A DNA stretch of 26,099 nt from an uncultured Bacteroidales bacterium (GCA_900542355.1 UQNE01000025.1:1-26099); one strand, 5' to 3'; shown: positions 6,146 to 14,595, counted from the stretch's first letter. Numbers and translations: made by a program. The notes: generated from the letters alone by a model not told the origin.

Positions 6146-7629
6146 GAATTGATATAGTTATTTGGGTAATATCAGCAATAATTTGTATTCTATGGCGTTT
6201 GGCTGCTGATAAGGCAGAGATTTGGAGTTATCTGGGGCTGTTTGCCGTAATGATGTTTGTGTGGATTGCCGTAGGTTGGGTGCTGCAACTCTATCGCTCG
6301 TACAAAGAGGCGTGGTTTTGGCAATCGGTGCTTTCGCTGTTGGCTACGGCTACGGTGATGGTCTTGGTGGTGTATTTCGGGATGCCGTACTTAGATGTAC
6401 AGATGTCCTCCATGGTGGCGATGTGGATGGTAGGCATAGTGGCGGTGATTGATTTTGTGGTGATACTGGGGGAACACTATTGGAAGTACGCACAGAATAT
6501 GACGGTGCCTGCGATGCAGATAGAGCAGCGTGAGCATTCCGAGGTACGGCATTTGGATGTTCCTCGTTCGGCAGAATCGATAGAGACTATCCACCAATCT
6601 ATACTCTCTATTACTACGGAGGAAGACTATCAAATGCTGCTTGAGAAAGCGCGATTGGATAGTCGACTAACCAAGGTGGTGGCAAATAGAGACCGATTTA
6701 GTTTTTTGCAAATACCTGATTATGAGTATAGTACGCTGGTCGATTTGACTCTGCTGAACGATGCAAAAGGTATCAATCGGCGGTTCTGTATTGTTAATCA
6801 AAAACTGCCTGACAATGGGCGTTATGTATGTTGCTATCGGCCGCAAGAGTATGTTAAGCAGAAGATACTCCAACGCTATCCGAAAGGCATAAATTGGATT
6901 ATCTATTCGCTTTATTTCTTTTGGAAACGCGTGGTTCCGCGCTTGCTGCTGATGTCGCGTTTATACTACGATATTACCAAAGGTCGCAAGCGTATGCTGA
7001 GCAAGACGGAGGTATTCGGGCGTTTGTACTATTGCGGTTTTGTGGTAGATGAGGTGGTGCCGATGGGGCATATCGAGTATATCTTTGCGCATCGCCATTC
7101 GCAGCCTTATCCGCAAGAGCAAATCAAAGTATATGGCCCGCTGATTAAGTTGCGCCGCGTGGGAAAAGACCATAAGTATGTGTATATCTACAAGTTCCGC
7201 ACGATGCACCCGTATGCCGAGTATATCCAAAAGTATGTATTTGACCGGCGTGGCGGAATGGATATAGCCGACAAGAGCAACGATGATTGGCGTATCACCC
7301 ACTGGGGGCGTTTTATGCGCAAGTATTGGTTGGACGAGTTGCCGATGCTGATTAACTGGCTCAAAGGCGATGTGAAATTGGTGGGCGTTCGTCCCTTGTC
7401 GAAGACGATGTTTGATACCTATCCTGCTGATTTACAAGAGAAACGCACACGCTGTAAGCCCGGGTTGATACCGCCTTTCTACATAGACCACCCCAAGACT
7501 TTCAACGAACTGTTTGCCAGCGAGAATAAGTATCTGGATGAGTATTTCAAGCACCCTGTTTGGACGGATATACGCTATTTCTTTATGACGATTCATTCTA
7601 TCTTGTTTAAGCGAATGCACTCCGCGTGA
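6070..7629 (+). CDS. Membrane sugar-1-phosphate (polyprenyl-phosphate) transferase
   Basis: The C-terminal ~190 residues are a bacterial sugar transferase domain, which moves a sugar-1-phosphate from a nucleotide sugar onto undecaprenyl phosphate to start surface polysaccharide synthesis. Signatures are KLRRVGK, YKFRTMHPYAEY, the DELPMLINWLKGD block, LVGVRPLSK and KPGLIPP. The N-terminus has four hydrophobic segments within about the first 140 residues (WVISAIICILW, GLFAVMMFVWIAVG, LLATATVMVLVVYF, MVGIVAVIDFVVIL). About 200 soluble residues then separate these from a short hydrophobic stretch (IIYSLYFFW) before the catalytic part. The total of 519 residues is longer than minimal members. The chosen ATG at 6070 overlaps the upstream gene by 76 bases; an ATG at 6130 would overlap by 16 and still keep the first membrane segment. 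The sugar donor is unknown. Confidence 0.85.
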   Translation: MVKRIDSTEYKKYSETRVDSMRKQVGIDIVIWVISAIICILWRLAADKAEIWSYLGLFAVMMFVWIAVGWVLQLYRSYKEAWFWQSVLSLLATATVMVLVVYFGMPYLDVQMSSMVAMWMVGIVAVIDFVVILGEHYWKYAQNMTVPAMQIEQREHSEVRHLDVPRSAESIETIHQSILSITTEEDYQMLLEKARLDSRLTKVVANRDRFSFLQIPDYEYSTLVDLTLLNDAKGINRRFCIVNQKLPDNGRYVCCYRPQEYVKQKILQRYPKGINWIIYSLYFFWKRVVPRLLLMSRLYYDITKGRKRMLSKTEVFGRLYYCGFVVDEVVPMGHIEYIFAHRHSQPYPQEQIKVYGPLIKLRRVGKDHKYVYIYKFRTMHPYAEYIQKYVFDRRGGMDIADKSNDDWRITHWGRFMRKYWLDELPMLINWLKGDVKLVGVRPLSKTMFDTYPADLQEKRTRCKPGLIPPFYIDHPKTFNELFASENKYLDEYFKHPVWTDIRYFFMTIHSILFKRMHSA

Positions 7630-7644
7630 GAGCATCTGCGGATA

Positions 7645-7681
7645 CAAAAAAACAGCCGAACTTGTGGTGGAGTTCGGCTGT
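7645..7681 (-). terminator. Rho-independent terminator after galM
   Basis: A perfect 11-bp stem, ACAGCCGAACT (7652-7662) with AGTTCGGCTGT (7671-7681), and an 8-base loop. On the minus strand it is followed by seven T residues (the A-run at 7646-7652), ideal for ending the galM operon. On the plus strand the tail is only TGTTGT, so it may also slow transcription from the sugar transferase gene, less efficiently. Confidence 0.85.
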
Positions 7682-7699
7682 TGTTGTATAGTAGATTTT

Positions 7700-8737
7700 T
7701 TAGACAAATCGATAGATAGTCTCGCGTTGGAACTTCTCGTTCGGGCGCAGGATAGTAGAGGGGAAAGCGGGCTGATTGACCGCATCGGGAAACTCTTCGG
7801 CTTCGAGGCAGATGGCGGTTTGCACATCGTACATCTTGCCCGATTTGCCGGGGTGTTGCTCCACATAATTACCCGTGTACACCTGCATACAAGGGCAGTT
7901 GGTCCATACCTCCATGGTCAGTCCTCCGCCTTCTACCACTGCGGCTTTCTGCGGGGCGATACGAGAGCGATTGGGCTTGTCCCATCCGGGGAGTGCCCAC
8001 CCGTTGTCGATACCCTTACCCGAGGCAAAGAAAGGCAGGTCGATACGCTCGCTGATGCGTGTGGGTTGCCTAAAATCCATAGGCGTCCCCTCTACTGACA
8101 TCACTTCTCCCGTAGGCAGTGTGTCGTTATCGTAAGGGATATATTGGTCGGCGAATACTTGCAGTGTATGGTCGTGTATCGTACCTTCGCCCTCTCCTTT
8201 TAGGTTAAAATAGGCGTGGTTGGTCAGATTCAGCACAGTGAGACGGTCGGTAGTGGCTAAGTATTTGATATGCAGCGCATTATCTCGCCCGAGCGAGTAT
8301 TCTGCCGTAACATCTACATTGCCGGGGAAACCTTCTTCTCCGTCAGCAGAGCGGTAGTGCAGGCTGAGGCTGTGCAGGCTCTGTCCCACTACATCCCATA
8401 CTTTGTCGTTGAAACCGTGATTTCCGCCATGCAGGGTGTGTTGCCCACTGTTGCGAGTGGGGTGGTAGGTAGTGCCGTCGATAGCAAACTCGGCATTGGA
8501 GATACGCCCTGCGCAACGCCCATTGATACCATTGAAATAGACTTCTTGCGTCAGCCATTCGTCTAATGTATTGAAACCCAGCACTATATCGCGTTTCTTA
8601 CCGCTCTTGTCCGCTACAGTCCAACTGACGATTTTCGCGCCATAGTTGGTGATTTCTACTTGCATACCGTCTTTGCCTATCAGTGTGTAGAGGCGTACCG
8701 GTTTGCCCTGTACGATTTGATTGAAAGGAGTTACCAT
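7700..8737 (-). CDS. galM: Aldose 1-epimerase (mutarotase)
   Basis: Interconverts the alpha and beta anomers of aldoses such as galactose and glucose in the cytoplasm (no signal peptide seen). The 345 residues are full length. Recognisable family elements are ITNYGAKIVSW (29-39), FNGINGRCAGRI (68-79), HTLHGG (100-105), TNHAYFNL (172-179) with the catalytic-acid His174, and CLEAEEFPDAVNQP from residue 310 with Glu312 in the catalytic-base position. It is the last gene of a three-gene minus-strand unit, 23 bases after the kinase gene, and ends just before a strong terminator. In this setting it likely supplies the anomer needed by the sugar kinase next to it. Confidence 0.93.
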   Translation of the reverse strand: MVTPFNQIVQGKPVRLYTLIGKDGMQVEITNYGAKIVSWTVADKSGKKRDIVLGFNTLDEWLTQEVYFNGINGRCAGRISNAEFAIDGTTYHPTRNSGQHTLHGGNHGFNDKVWDVVGQSLHSLSLHYRSADGEEGFPGNVDVTAEYSLGRDNALHIKYLATTDRLTVLNLTNHAYFNLKGEGEGTIHDHTLQVFADQYIPYDNDTLPTGEVMSVEGTPMDFRQPTRISERIDLPFFASGKGIDNGWALPGWDKPNRSRIAPQKAAVVEGGGLTMEVWTNCPCMQVYTGNYVEQHPGKSGKMYDVQTAICLEAEEFPDAVNQPAFPSTILRPNEKFQRETIYRFV

Positions 8738-8760
8738 GGTTGTATTCTTATTGATTGAGG

Positions 8761-9834
8761 TTAGTATTTATCGATGATGCGTTCCATATCGTTTTGCACT
8801 TTCTCTTGCTCTACCAGCAGCCTGAGTTGCGCACGGGTGCGGACGAGATTATGCTCTGGGTACTGAATCTTATAGTAGGTGTCGCCGTTGAGGTAATCGG
8901 TGTAGAACCGCACGGTCTGCATATAACTGAGCAATCGGCAGCCAAAGGGCAAGAGCCGTTTCTCAATCTCGGTCAGGAACTTTGCCTCACGCAGGTATCC
9001 GCGTGTGTAGGCCTCGAAGATGGCCATATCTACCCCTATATTGTCTAAGCAGACATCGTCTTCCGCACCGGTATTGGCTGCCGTGCGCATAAAATCACCA
9101 AAGTCGCTCAATACATACCCGGGCATCACGGTGTCCAAATCGACGATGCAGAGCGGTTTGCCCTGTTGGTCGAAGAGCATATTGTTCACTTTGGTATCGC
9201 AGTGGTTGATGCGTTTGGGCAGTTTGCCTTCGCGGAATAATCGCTCGGCCTGACACATCTCCTCTTGGCGAGCCAGCAGCGCACGACGAATATCTAAGGT
9301 GTCGTGCAGTCGGTGGGCCGCATCATTTTTCACCGCCTCTTCCAACTGCTGCAAGCGAAACTCCATATTGTGGAAATTAGGAATAGATTCGCATAGTTGC
9401 GAGAAAGGCAGGTCGGACAACTGGTTCTGAAAGCGTCCGAATGCCTCGCCTGCCAACTCTGCCGAACGGGGAGTAACGCGCTCCTGCGAAGAGGCATTCT
9501 CTATCAGTACATATACCCGCCAGTACTCGCCTTCGGGCGTGCAATAGTAGAGTTTGCCCTCTCGCGTAGGGATGAGGCGTAGCACTTTGCGGTCGATATC
9601 GCTCTCGCCTGCCGCAATCAGTTTGGCGCGGATATGGTCGGTTACTCGCTGTATGTTTTGCTGCAACCCCTCCACATTCTCAAAGATATGGTGGTTGATG
9701 TGTTGCAGAAAATAGGAGGTCTCGCCTGCGTGTTTTGCCCGCACAATGTAACTATCGTTGATAAAACCGATTTTGAGCGGTTGCGGGGTCTCCACCTCGT
9801 TGGGAATGGCAAATTGTGCAATGATGTTTGTCAT
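8761..9834 (-). CDS. NahK-like N-acetylhexosamine/hexose 1-kinase (APH family)
   Basis: A cytoplasmic phosphotransferase of the aminoglycoside-phosphotransferase fold. The catalytic loop HCDTKVNNML (211-220) contains the HxDxxxxN arrangement (His211, Asp213, Asn217), and IVDLDTVMPG (230-239) carries the metal-binding Asp. The sequence DTKVNNML followed by DLDTVMPG is typical of the group that includes bifidobacterial N-acetylhexosamine 1-kinase, which makes GlcNAc-1-P or GalNAc-1-P. Length (357) fits that group. It sits between a NagB-like/PIG-L fusion and galM with gaps of about 24 bases on each side, supporting a sugar substrate over an antibiotic. The exact sugar cannot be read from the sequence. 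Confidence 0.82.
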   Translation of the reverse strand: MTNIIAQFAIPNEVETPQPLKIGFINDSYIVRAKHAGETSYFLQHINHHIFENVEGLQQNIQRVTDHIRAKLIAAGESDIDRKVLRLIPTREGKLYYCTPEGEYWRVYVLIENASSQERVTPRSAELAGEAFGRFQNQLSDLPFSQLCESIPNFHNMEFRLQQLEEAVKNDAAHRLHDTLDIRRALLARQEEMCQAERLFREGKLPKRINHCDTKVNNMLFDQQGKPLCIVDLDTVMPGYVLSDFGDFMRTAANTGAEDDVCLDNIGVDMAIFEAYTRGYLREAKFLTEIEKRLLPFGCRLLSYMQTVRFYTDYLNGDTYYKIQYPEHNLVRTRAQLRLLVEQEKVQNDMERIIDKY

Positions 9835-9858
9835 GGTGTTTGTTTTTGTGGGTTCATA

Positions 9859-11841
9859 TTAGTCTATGTGGTACTGCACAAAGGCCTCGATGGCTTCGTA
9901 GTTGGCCAATCCGAGTTGTGCATATAGTTCGGCGGTAGCGTGGTTGCGGTCTTCTGCACGCTGCCAGAATAGTCGCTCGTCGTTGCCCATAAAGGGGGCT
10001 GACTCCATCTGCGATTGGTGTTTGAGAATAGTGTTCCGCTTGAAGCGCAGTTCTTCCGGCGACATCGGTACAGCCATCTCTATCAAATCTACTTCCCATT
10101 CCATCCACGCACCACGGTACATCCATATTCGGCAATCGCGCAACCATGGCTCGCTGTCTTTCAGTTCGTCTATCGCTGCCAACACCGCATCGAGGCACAC
10201 CTTGTGCGTTCCGTGCGGGTCAGCCAGGTCGCCTGCCACAAACATCTCATTGGGGTGAACATCCAAGATTATTTGTTTCACTATCTCTACATCTCGTTCG
10301 CTCAGGTCGCCTTTTTTGATAGTTCCTGTCTCATAGAATGGCAGGTTCAGAAAGTGGATATGGTCGGTGGGCAGACCCATGTGTCGGCAGGCAGCAGTGG
10401 CTTCCCCGCGCCGTATCAGTGCTTTTAGGTCGAGTATCTCGCGGGTGTCTTGGTCGCCTGTTTTCTCTTGCGATAGGAAGCGGATATACTCTTGATACTT
10501 GCTTTCTATCAGGTCGTCTTTCATCGGGTGCAGTTGCTTGAAACCACGAATAAAATCCATAAATCGGATGACCTCATCGTCGCATACGGCTATACAACCG
10601 CTGGTCTCGTAGGCGATATGTACATTGTGTCCCTGCTTAATCAGTCGGGCAAAAGTACCGCCCATCGAGATGACATCATCATCGGGGTGCGGTGAGAAAA
10701 TGAGCACATCTTTCGGATAGGGAGTAGCACGCTCGGGGCGGTCGGTATCGTCTGCATTAGGTTTGCCTCCGGGCCAACCGGTGATGGTGTGTTGCAGGTC
10801 GTTGAAGATGCGTATGTTGCAGTTGTATGCCGAGCCGTGCAGGGTAATCAGTTCGCTCAGTCCGTGGTCGTTGTAGTCGCGATTAGTCAGTTTTAGGATA
10901 GGTTTCCCGGTTTGACGACATAGCCAAACGATAGCACGCCGCGTCAGTTGGTTGTCCCACTCGCAGGAGGTTACAAGCCACGGATGATGGATACGCGTCA
11001 GTTGTGTGGCAGCACTTAAGTCGCAGATAATGTGTGCGTTGCTATGCAGTTGCAGAGCCGATGCGGGGCAGGCAGGGTCGGTATTGCCTTCTACGGCAGC
11101 AAGGATACGGTCGGCCTTGTGTTCGCCCCATGCTACCAGGATAATCTCTTTCGCACGCAGTATCGTACCTATACCCATTGTGATTGCCGAGGCAGGCACT
11201 TGCTCTATCGTACCAAACATATTCTTTGCCTCATCGCGCGAGATGTTGTCGAGGATTACCAATCGGGTGTTGCTCGACATCGACGACCCGGGTTCGTTGA
11301 ATCCGATATTTCCGCTTCTGCCTATTCCGAGCAGTTGCAGGTCCACGCCGCCGTACTCTTGTATCTTGCGTTCGCATCGTCGCATCATCGGTATCAAATC
11401 GCGCTGGTCCATCGTACCGTCAAAGGTGTAGATGTTCTCCGGACGAATATCCACATGGTCGATGAGTTGCTCTTTGATCTGCCCAAAGCAGGCTTGGGTA
11501 GGCGATTGCAGGGGGTAGTACTCAAAGAGGTTGAATAGCACCACATTGCGAAAACTCAGTTGCTCTTCGTCGTGCAGACGCACCAATTCGGCGAATATGT
11601 CGGTCATACTCCGCCCGCAGACCACCGAGAATATAAATTTCTCGCCTTCTGCTTGGCGTTGGCGAATGCGAGCGGCTATCGTTCGAGCCACTGCCACAGA
11701 GCCTTCTTTGGCGGTTTCGTAGATGGTGGTGGGGATTTTCTCCATTCTGCTGATACGGCTCATCTCCAGCACATCATCAGTCCGATACAACTTGGGCGAT
11801 ACGCGCGAAAGCGATATCTGGGAAGAAAGATTGTTTTTCAT
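9859..11841 (-). CDS. NagB-like/PIG-L deacetylase fusion protein
   Basis: This 660-residue cytoplasmic protein joins two domains. Residues about 35-285 follow glucosamine-6-phosphate deaminase (NagB): SFRNVVLFN, DHVDIRPENIY, GIGRSGNIGFNEPGSS (172-187) and ITMGIGTIL. Residues about 375-650 are a PIG-L/LmbE-type N-deacetylase with SPHPDDD (383-389) and DPHGTH (541-546), which supply the zinc ligands. Compared with E. coli NagB, the residues aligned to catalytic Asp72, Asp141 and His143 are Phe106, Ser176 and Asn178, so deaminase activity is doubtful; the deacetylase site looks intact. An upstream in-frame start at 11919 would precede the promoter, so 11841 is preferred. It heads the operon with the NahK-like kinase and galM. 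Such fusions are often annotated simply as glucosamine-6-phosphate deaminase. Confidence 0.82.
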   Translation of the reverse strand: MKNNLSSQISLSRVSPKLYRTDDVLEMSRISRMEKIPTTIYETAKEGSVAVARTIAARIRQRQAEGEKFIFSVVCGRSMTDIFAELVRLHDEEQLSFRNVVLFNLFEYYPLQSPTQACFGQIKEQLIDHVDIRPENIYTFDGTMDQRDLIPMMRRCERKIQEYGGVDLQLLGIGRSGNIGFNEPGSSMSSNTRLVILDNISRDEAKNMFGTIEQVPASAITMGIGTILRAKEIILVAWGEHKADRILAAVEGNTDPACPASALQLHSNAHIICDLSAATQLTRIHHPWLVTSCEWDNQLTRRAIVWLCRQTGKPILKLTNRDYNDHGLSELITLHGSAYNCNIRIFNDLQHTITGWPGGKPNADDTDRPERATPYPKDVLIFSPHPDDDVISMGGTFARLIKQGHNVHIAYETSGCIAVCDDEVIRFMDFIRGFKQLHPMKDDLIESKYQEYIRFLSQEKTGDQDTREILDLKALIRRGEATAACRHMGLPTDHIHFLNLPFYETGTIKKGDLSERDVEIVKQIILDVHPNEMFVAGDLADPHGTHKVCLDAVLAAIDELKDSEPWLRDCRIWMYRGAWMEWEVDLIEMAVPMSPEELRFKRNTILKHQSQMESAPFMGNDERLFWQRAEDRNHATAELYAQLGLANYEAIEAFVQYHID

Positions 11842-11880
11842 AATTGCGGTAGGTTTAATTGCAATAGGTTTATCTTGCCG

Positions 11881-11911
11881 CAAAGTTAGTGGATTTCTCT
11901 GAAATTTCCAA
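11881..11911 (-). promoter_or_regulatory. Bacteroidota-type promoter for the NagB-like/NahK/GalM unit
   Basis: Minus strand: TTGG (11911-11908), a 19-base spacer, TAACTTTG (11888-11881), then about 33 bases of leader to the ATG at 11841. It rules against the longer reading frame beginning at 11919. Confidence 0.75.
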
Positions 11912-12164
11912 GCCGACACCCTATTTTTGTCAGAATAAGCAGGGCGTTACCGATAGAAAAGTCGGCTTAACTGCCTGACTGATAGGATAAAATATCGGCA
12001 CAACCATCATTTCTTTTTCTATTCCGCACCCTTTCGATTAGTTTGCATTCCCATTTTCCAAGGCTAATTTGACATTTTGTCATTTTGTTCTTGTGCGGAC
12101 TTCGTCGAGTTCTTATCGAGACCTAAAGCGGTTCTATCAATTATTTTAACATTGTCAAAATGTA

Positions 12165-12195
12165 AGCAATATGGCAGAATTCCTGCCATATTGCT
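12165..12195. repeat. Perfect 13-bp inverted repeat
   Basis: AGCAATATGGCAG (12165-12177) and its exact reverse complement (12183-12195) around the 5-base centre AATTC. It lies about 100 bases beyond the TonB-receptor stop on the transcribed minus strand. The sequence after it (TTACATTTTG) is only weakly T-rich, so it could be an imperfect terminator or a dimeric-protein binding site. Confidence 0.7.
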
Positions 12196-12217
12196 ACAGA
12201 TTGTTTTCTGTCTTAGA

Positions 12218-12271
12218 TATTCTAGGTATTCTAGGTATTCTAGATTTTCTAGATTTTCTATATATTCTAGG
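12218..12271. repeat. Six tandem 9-bp units (TATTCTAGG family)
   Basis: Units in order: TATTCTAGG twice, TATTCTAGA, TTTTCTAGA, TTTTCTATA, TATTCTAGG. Shorter relatives are at 3176-3205 and about 2514-2533. The array ends 25 bases from the TonB-receptor stop codon. Confidence 0.85.
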
Positions 12272-12296
12272 TAACCTATTAGGAACTCAATCTCGA

Positions 12297-14441
12297 TTAG
12301 AGGTGTGCTTGGATAGAGATTTTTGCCCATGCCCCCGGTTGCAGCAGTCCGCCGTAGTCGTAGTAGTGGCGGTTGGTCATATTCGTGCAGTCTGCACTTA
12401 CCCGCACATATTGGTTTTGCCAATAGATAGAGCCGTCGAGCAACCATACGGGCTTGTAGTCTTGTACCTCGCCTTGCGCATCGTTGTACTGCCCCTCGCG
12501 CTGTTGGTATCGAAGGCTCCACGAAGCACCGAAACCACGATAGATACCATGTTCCAAACGGAGCGTGAGTTTATGGCTCAGATAGTCAAGGTAGCGCGAA
12601 CCGGCCTCTTTCAAGTCTAAGTCAAGGTAGGTGTAAGCATACGAAACCGACAAGTTTCTTAACCATTGGTTGAGCGAGTAAGAGGCGGTCAGTTCCACGC
12701 CTGTGGCATTCACTTTCTGCTGATTCTGTGCGTGATACGGGCGTTTGGTATCCTCTGCGGTATAGACCCAATCGATGATGTTTCTTCCCCAACGGTAGTA
12801 CCAATCGCCGGCGATATGGAGCGAACCTGCATGGCTGAACGAGCGATTGTAAGTCGCTCCTACCGAGAGAGTCCATGCTTCTTCCGGATGCAAATCGCGG
12901 TTGCCGAGTTGGTTGCCGGCGTTGTAGTAGAGGTCGGTAAAAGTAGGCAGACGAAGCGACCGTTGTGCATTCACATACACCGACGATTGCTTGGCGTATT
13001 CGTAGCCGATGTTTGCACCGCCCGATACATTATGCCCAAATTGGGTATTGTACATCCCCGTTACGCCCAACGAGGCAGATAGGTTCTTGTAGTTAAAGGT
13101 CTGCTGTGCGTAGTAGTTGATATTCAGTCGGTTACCGCCTTTTACAAGGTCGAGTACGCGCACATCGCTTAGCGGAAAATCAGCCACATTCGGTACTTGT
13201 CCGCCTGCGTTGATAGTATCGCCGAGGTTGGTAGAATGGATATTCTCGTTGCGCACTTCCACTCCCACGGTAGTTGTACCAATGGCCGATGCATAGTGTG
13301 CTGCCACTGCTGCGGTGGTGTTTTGTGAGAAGTGAAAATTGCCATACAATCGTTGCCCGCGGTGCCATTCGTAGCGGTCGTAGTTGGCCCTATATGAGGC
13401 CAGCACATCGATACTCCATTGCCCCCAACGATGGCTGTACTTGGCACTGCCGAAAGCGGTGCGAGTGGCGTCGAACTGGTCCTGCGAACCGAAACCATAG
13501 TACATTCCCGCCCCTGCATCTTTCCATTGTGCACCGAGTTGCACATCCAATCCTTTGTAGCGTGTTTGCAAAAACAGGTTGGCCAGTTGATAATCGGAGT
13601 TGTTGAGGGCAGTCTGCTCTTTGTCTGACGGGGTGGGGGCATAGTAGCCCTCCGCACGACTGTACTCCACCGAGGCATTGGCAGAGAAATCGCCTTTTGC
13701 CCACGAGGCGGCAAATTCCGGATTGACCAATCCGTTCATACCGGCCGACAGACGCAGCGTGTATTGGTTCTGCTCCGGCTGACGGGTGATGATGTTGATA
13801 GCCCCCGAGAAAGCACCATATAGATTAGGTGTCGTACCTTGCAGCACTTCTATGCGTTCTATTAGCGAGACCGACAGGGGCAGATTGAGCGTGTAGTGCC
13901 CCGTGTGCGCGTCGTTGAGGCTCACGCCGTTAATCAGCACCAGCACTTGGTCGAAAGTACCGCCACGCATAGAGATGTCAGCTTGTGCACCGTTTGCACC
14001 TCTTGTGCGCACATCCAACGACGGCAGATACTGCAAAATATCCGCTACCGTCTGAATGGGCAGAGCCTCTATCTCCGCCCGCGAAACTTGGGTGATGAGT
14101 CGGTAGGCTTGTGATTCTACTTCAGCCTTGTTAGATACTACCGACACCTCCTGAAGACTAAGTTGTCGGGTATCAATACCGGTCTCTTGCGTGGTGGCAA
14201 GAACCGTTTGCAGCGTGGAGTCTTCGGCTCCTTCGTCCGTCTCGGCTGCTACATTCAGCGAGCAGAAAACCAATGCCACGAGGGCGATGGCTTTGCCTTG
14301 CTTGAGCATCTCAAGGTCGGTCATATAGCCTGCCACACGCCCTACGGACACCTCTCTATGCAAAGAGGTAAAAGCAGCGTAGGCCTTACGGCAGAACCGA
14401 CGAAAACGGATAGTCCGCTTGGTTTGATAAACCTTGTTCAT
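12297..14441 (-). CDS. TonB-dependent outer-membrane receptor, BtuB-like
   Basis: A 714-residue outer-membrane active transporter driven by TonB/ExbBD. The plug domain spans about residues 105-220, with IETLP-like IEALPIQTVADILQYLP, a RGG block, VLINGVSLND, and IERIEVLQG then GAFSGAINIIT. The rest is a 22-strand-type barrel with alternating aromatic strands. The segment LSLQEVSVVSN before the plug is the likely TonB-box region. The N-terminus is unusual: a basic stretch (RRFCRKAYAAFTSLHREV) of about 40 residues precedes a normal hydrophobic signal segment (AIALVALVFCSLNVAA), a pattern I know from other Bacteroidales receptors of this type. No SusD-like partner is next to it, so a vitamin, metal-complex or small ligand is more likely than a glycan; the ligand is unknown. 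It has its own promoter and a ~150-base leader. Confidence 0.88.
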   Translation of the reverse strand: MNKVYQTKRTIRFRRFCRKAYAAFTSLHREVSVGRVAGYMTDLEMLKQGKAIALVALVFCSLNVAAETDEGAEDSTLQTVLATTQETGIDTRQLSLQEVSVVSNKAEVESQAYRLITQVSRAEIEALPIQTVADILQYLPSLDVRTRGANGAQADISMRGGTFDQVLVLINGVSLNDAHTGHYTLNLPLSVSLIERIEVLQGTTPNLYGAFSGAINIITRQPEQNQYTLRLSAGMNGLVNPEFAASWAKGDFSANASVEYSRAEGYYAPTPSDKEQTALNNSDYQLANLFLQTRYKGLDVQLGAQWKDAGAGMYYGFGSQDQFDATRTAFGSAKYSHRWGQWSIDVLASYRANYDRYEWHRGQRLYGNFHFSQNTTAAVAAHYASAIGTTTVGVEVRNENIHSTNLGDTINAGGQVPNVADFPLSDVRVLDLVKGGNRLNINYYAQQTFNYKNLSASLGVTGMYNTQFGHNVSGGANIGYEYAKQSSVYVNAQRSLRLPTFTDLYYNAGNQLGNRDLHPEEAWTLSVGATYNRSFSHAGSLHIAGDWYYRWGRNIIDWVYTAEDTKRPYHAQNQQKVNATGVELTASYSLNQWLRNLSVSYAYTYLDLDLKEAGSRYLDYLSHKLTLRLEHGIYRGFGASWSLRYQQREGQYNDAQGEVQDYKPVWLLDGSIYWQNQYVRVSADCTNMTNRHYYDYGGLLQPGAWAKISIQAHL

Positions 14442-14460
14442 TGATTTTTTGTAAACAGGC

Positions 14461-14543
14461 CTGCAAAACCTTGGTTCTTTGATTTTAGAAACTTTGGTTG
14501 CTATAGTTCTTTGATTTTAGAAAACCGCGTCTGCAAAACCTTG
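14461..14543. repeat. Duplicated blocks in the TonB-receptor leader
   Basis: CTGCAAAACCTTG occurs at 14461-14473 and 14531-14543, and GTTCTTTGATTTTAGAAA at 14474-14491 and 14506-14523, all exact. GTAAAC also occurs on each side (near 14450 and 14555). The pattern suggests an internal duplication of leader DNA. I see no cobalamin-riboswitch core. Confidence 0.75.
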
Positions 14544-14595
14544 TTTAGATTATTGTAAACTATTTGTCTTTCGACATTAGTGCCGAAAAAACGCA

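Larger units (their letters stand above)
11912..12296. other. Gene-free stretch between the NagB-like and TonB-receptor genes
   Basis: About 385 bases with no supported gene. It holds a perfect 13-bp inverted repeat at 12165-12195, a TATTCTAGG tandem array at 12218-12271, and TTTTGTCA/TGACATTTTG-like blocks near 12069-12085 with an inverted match around 12150-12161. The upstream half (11912-12060) shows nothing I can name. Confidence 0.5.

Noticed and set aside
11842..11919. 26-residue N-terminal extension of the NagB-like/PIG-L protein
   Set aside because: A good promoter lies between this start and the ATG at 11841, so the extension would not be transcribed from it.
12218..12271. The 9-bp array as a CRISPR
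   Set aside because: Units are contiguous with no spacers, and there are no cas genes.
12064..12522. A minus-strand 152-residue frame containing LEYLEYLEYL
   Set aside because: It is an out-of-frame shadow of the TonB receptor that continues through the 9-bp tandem array.
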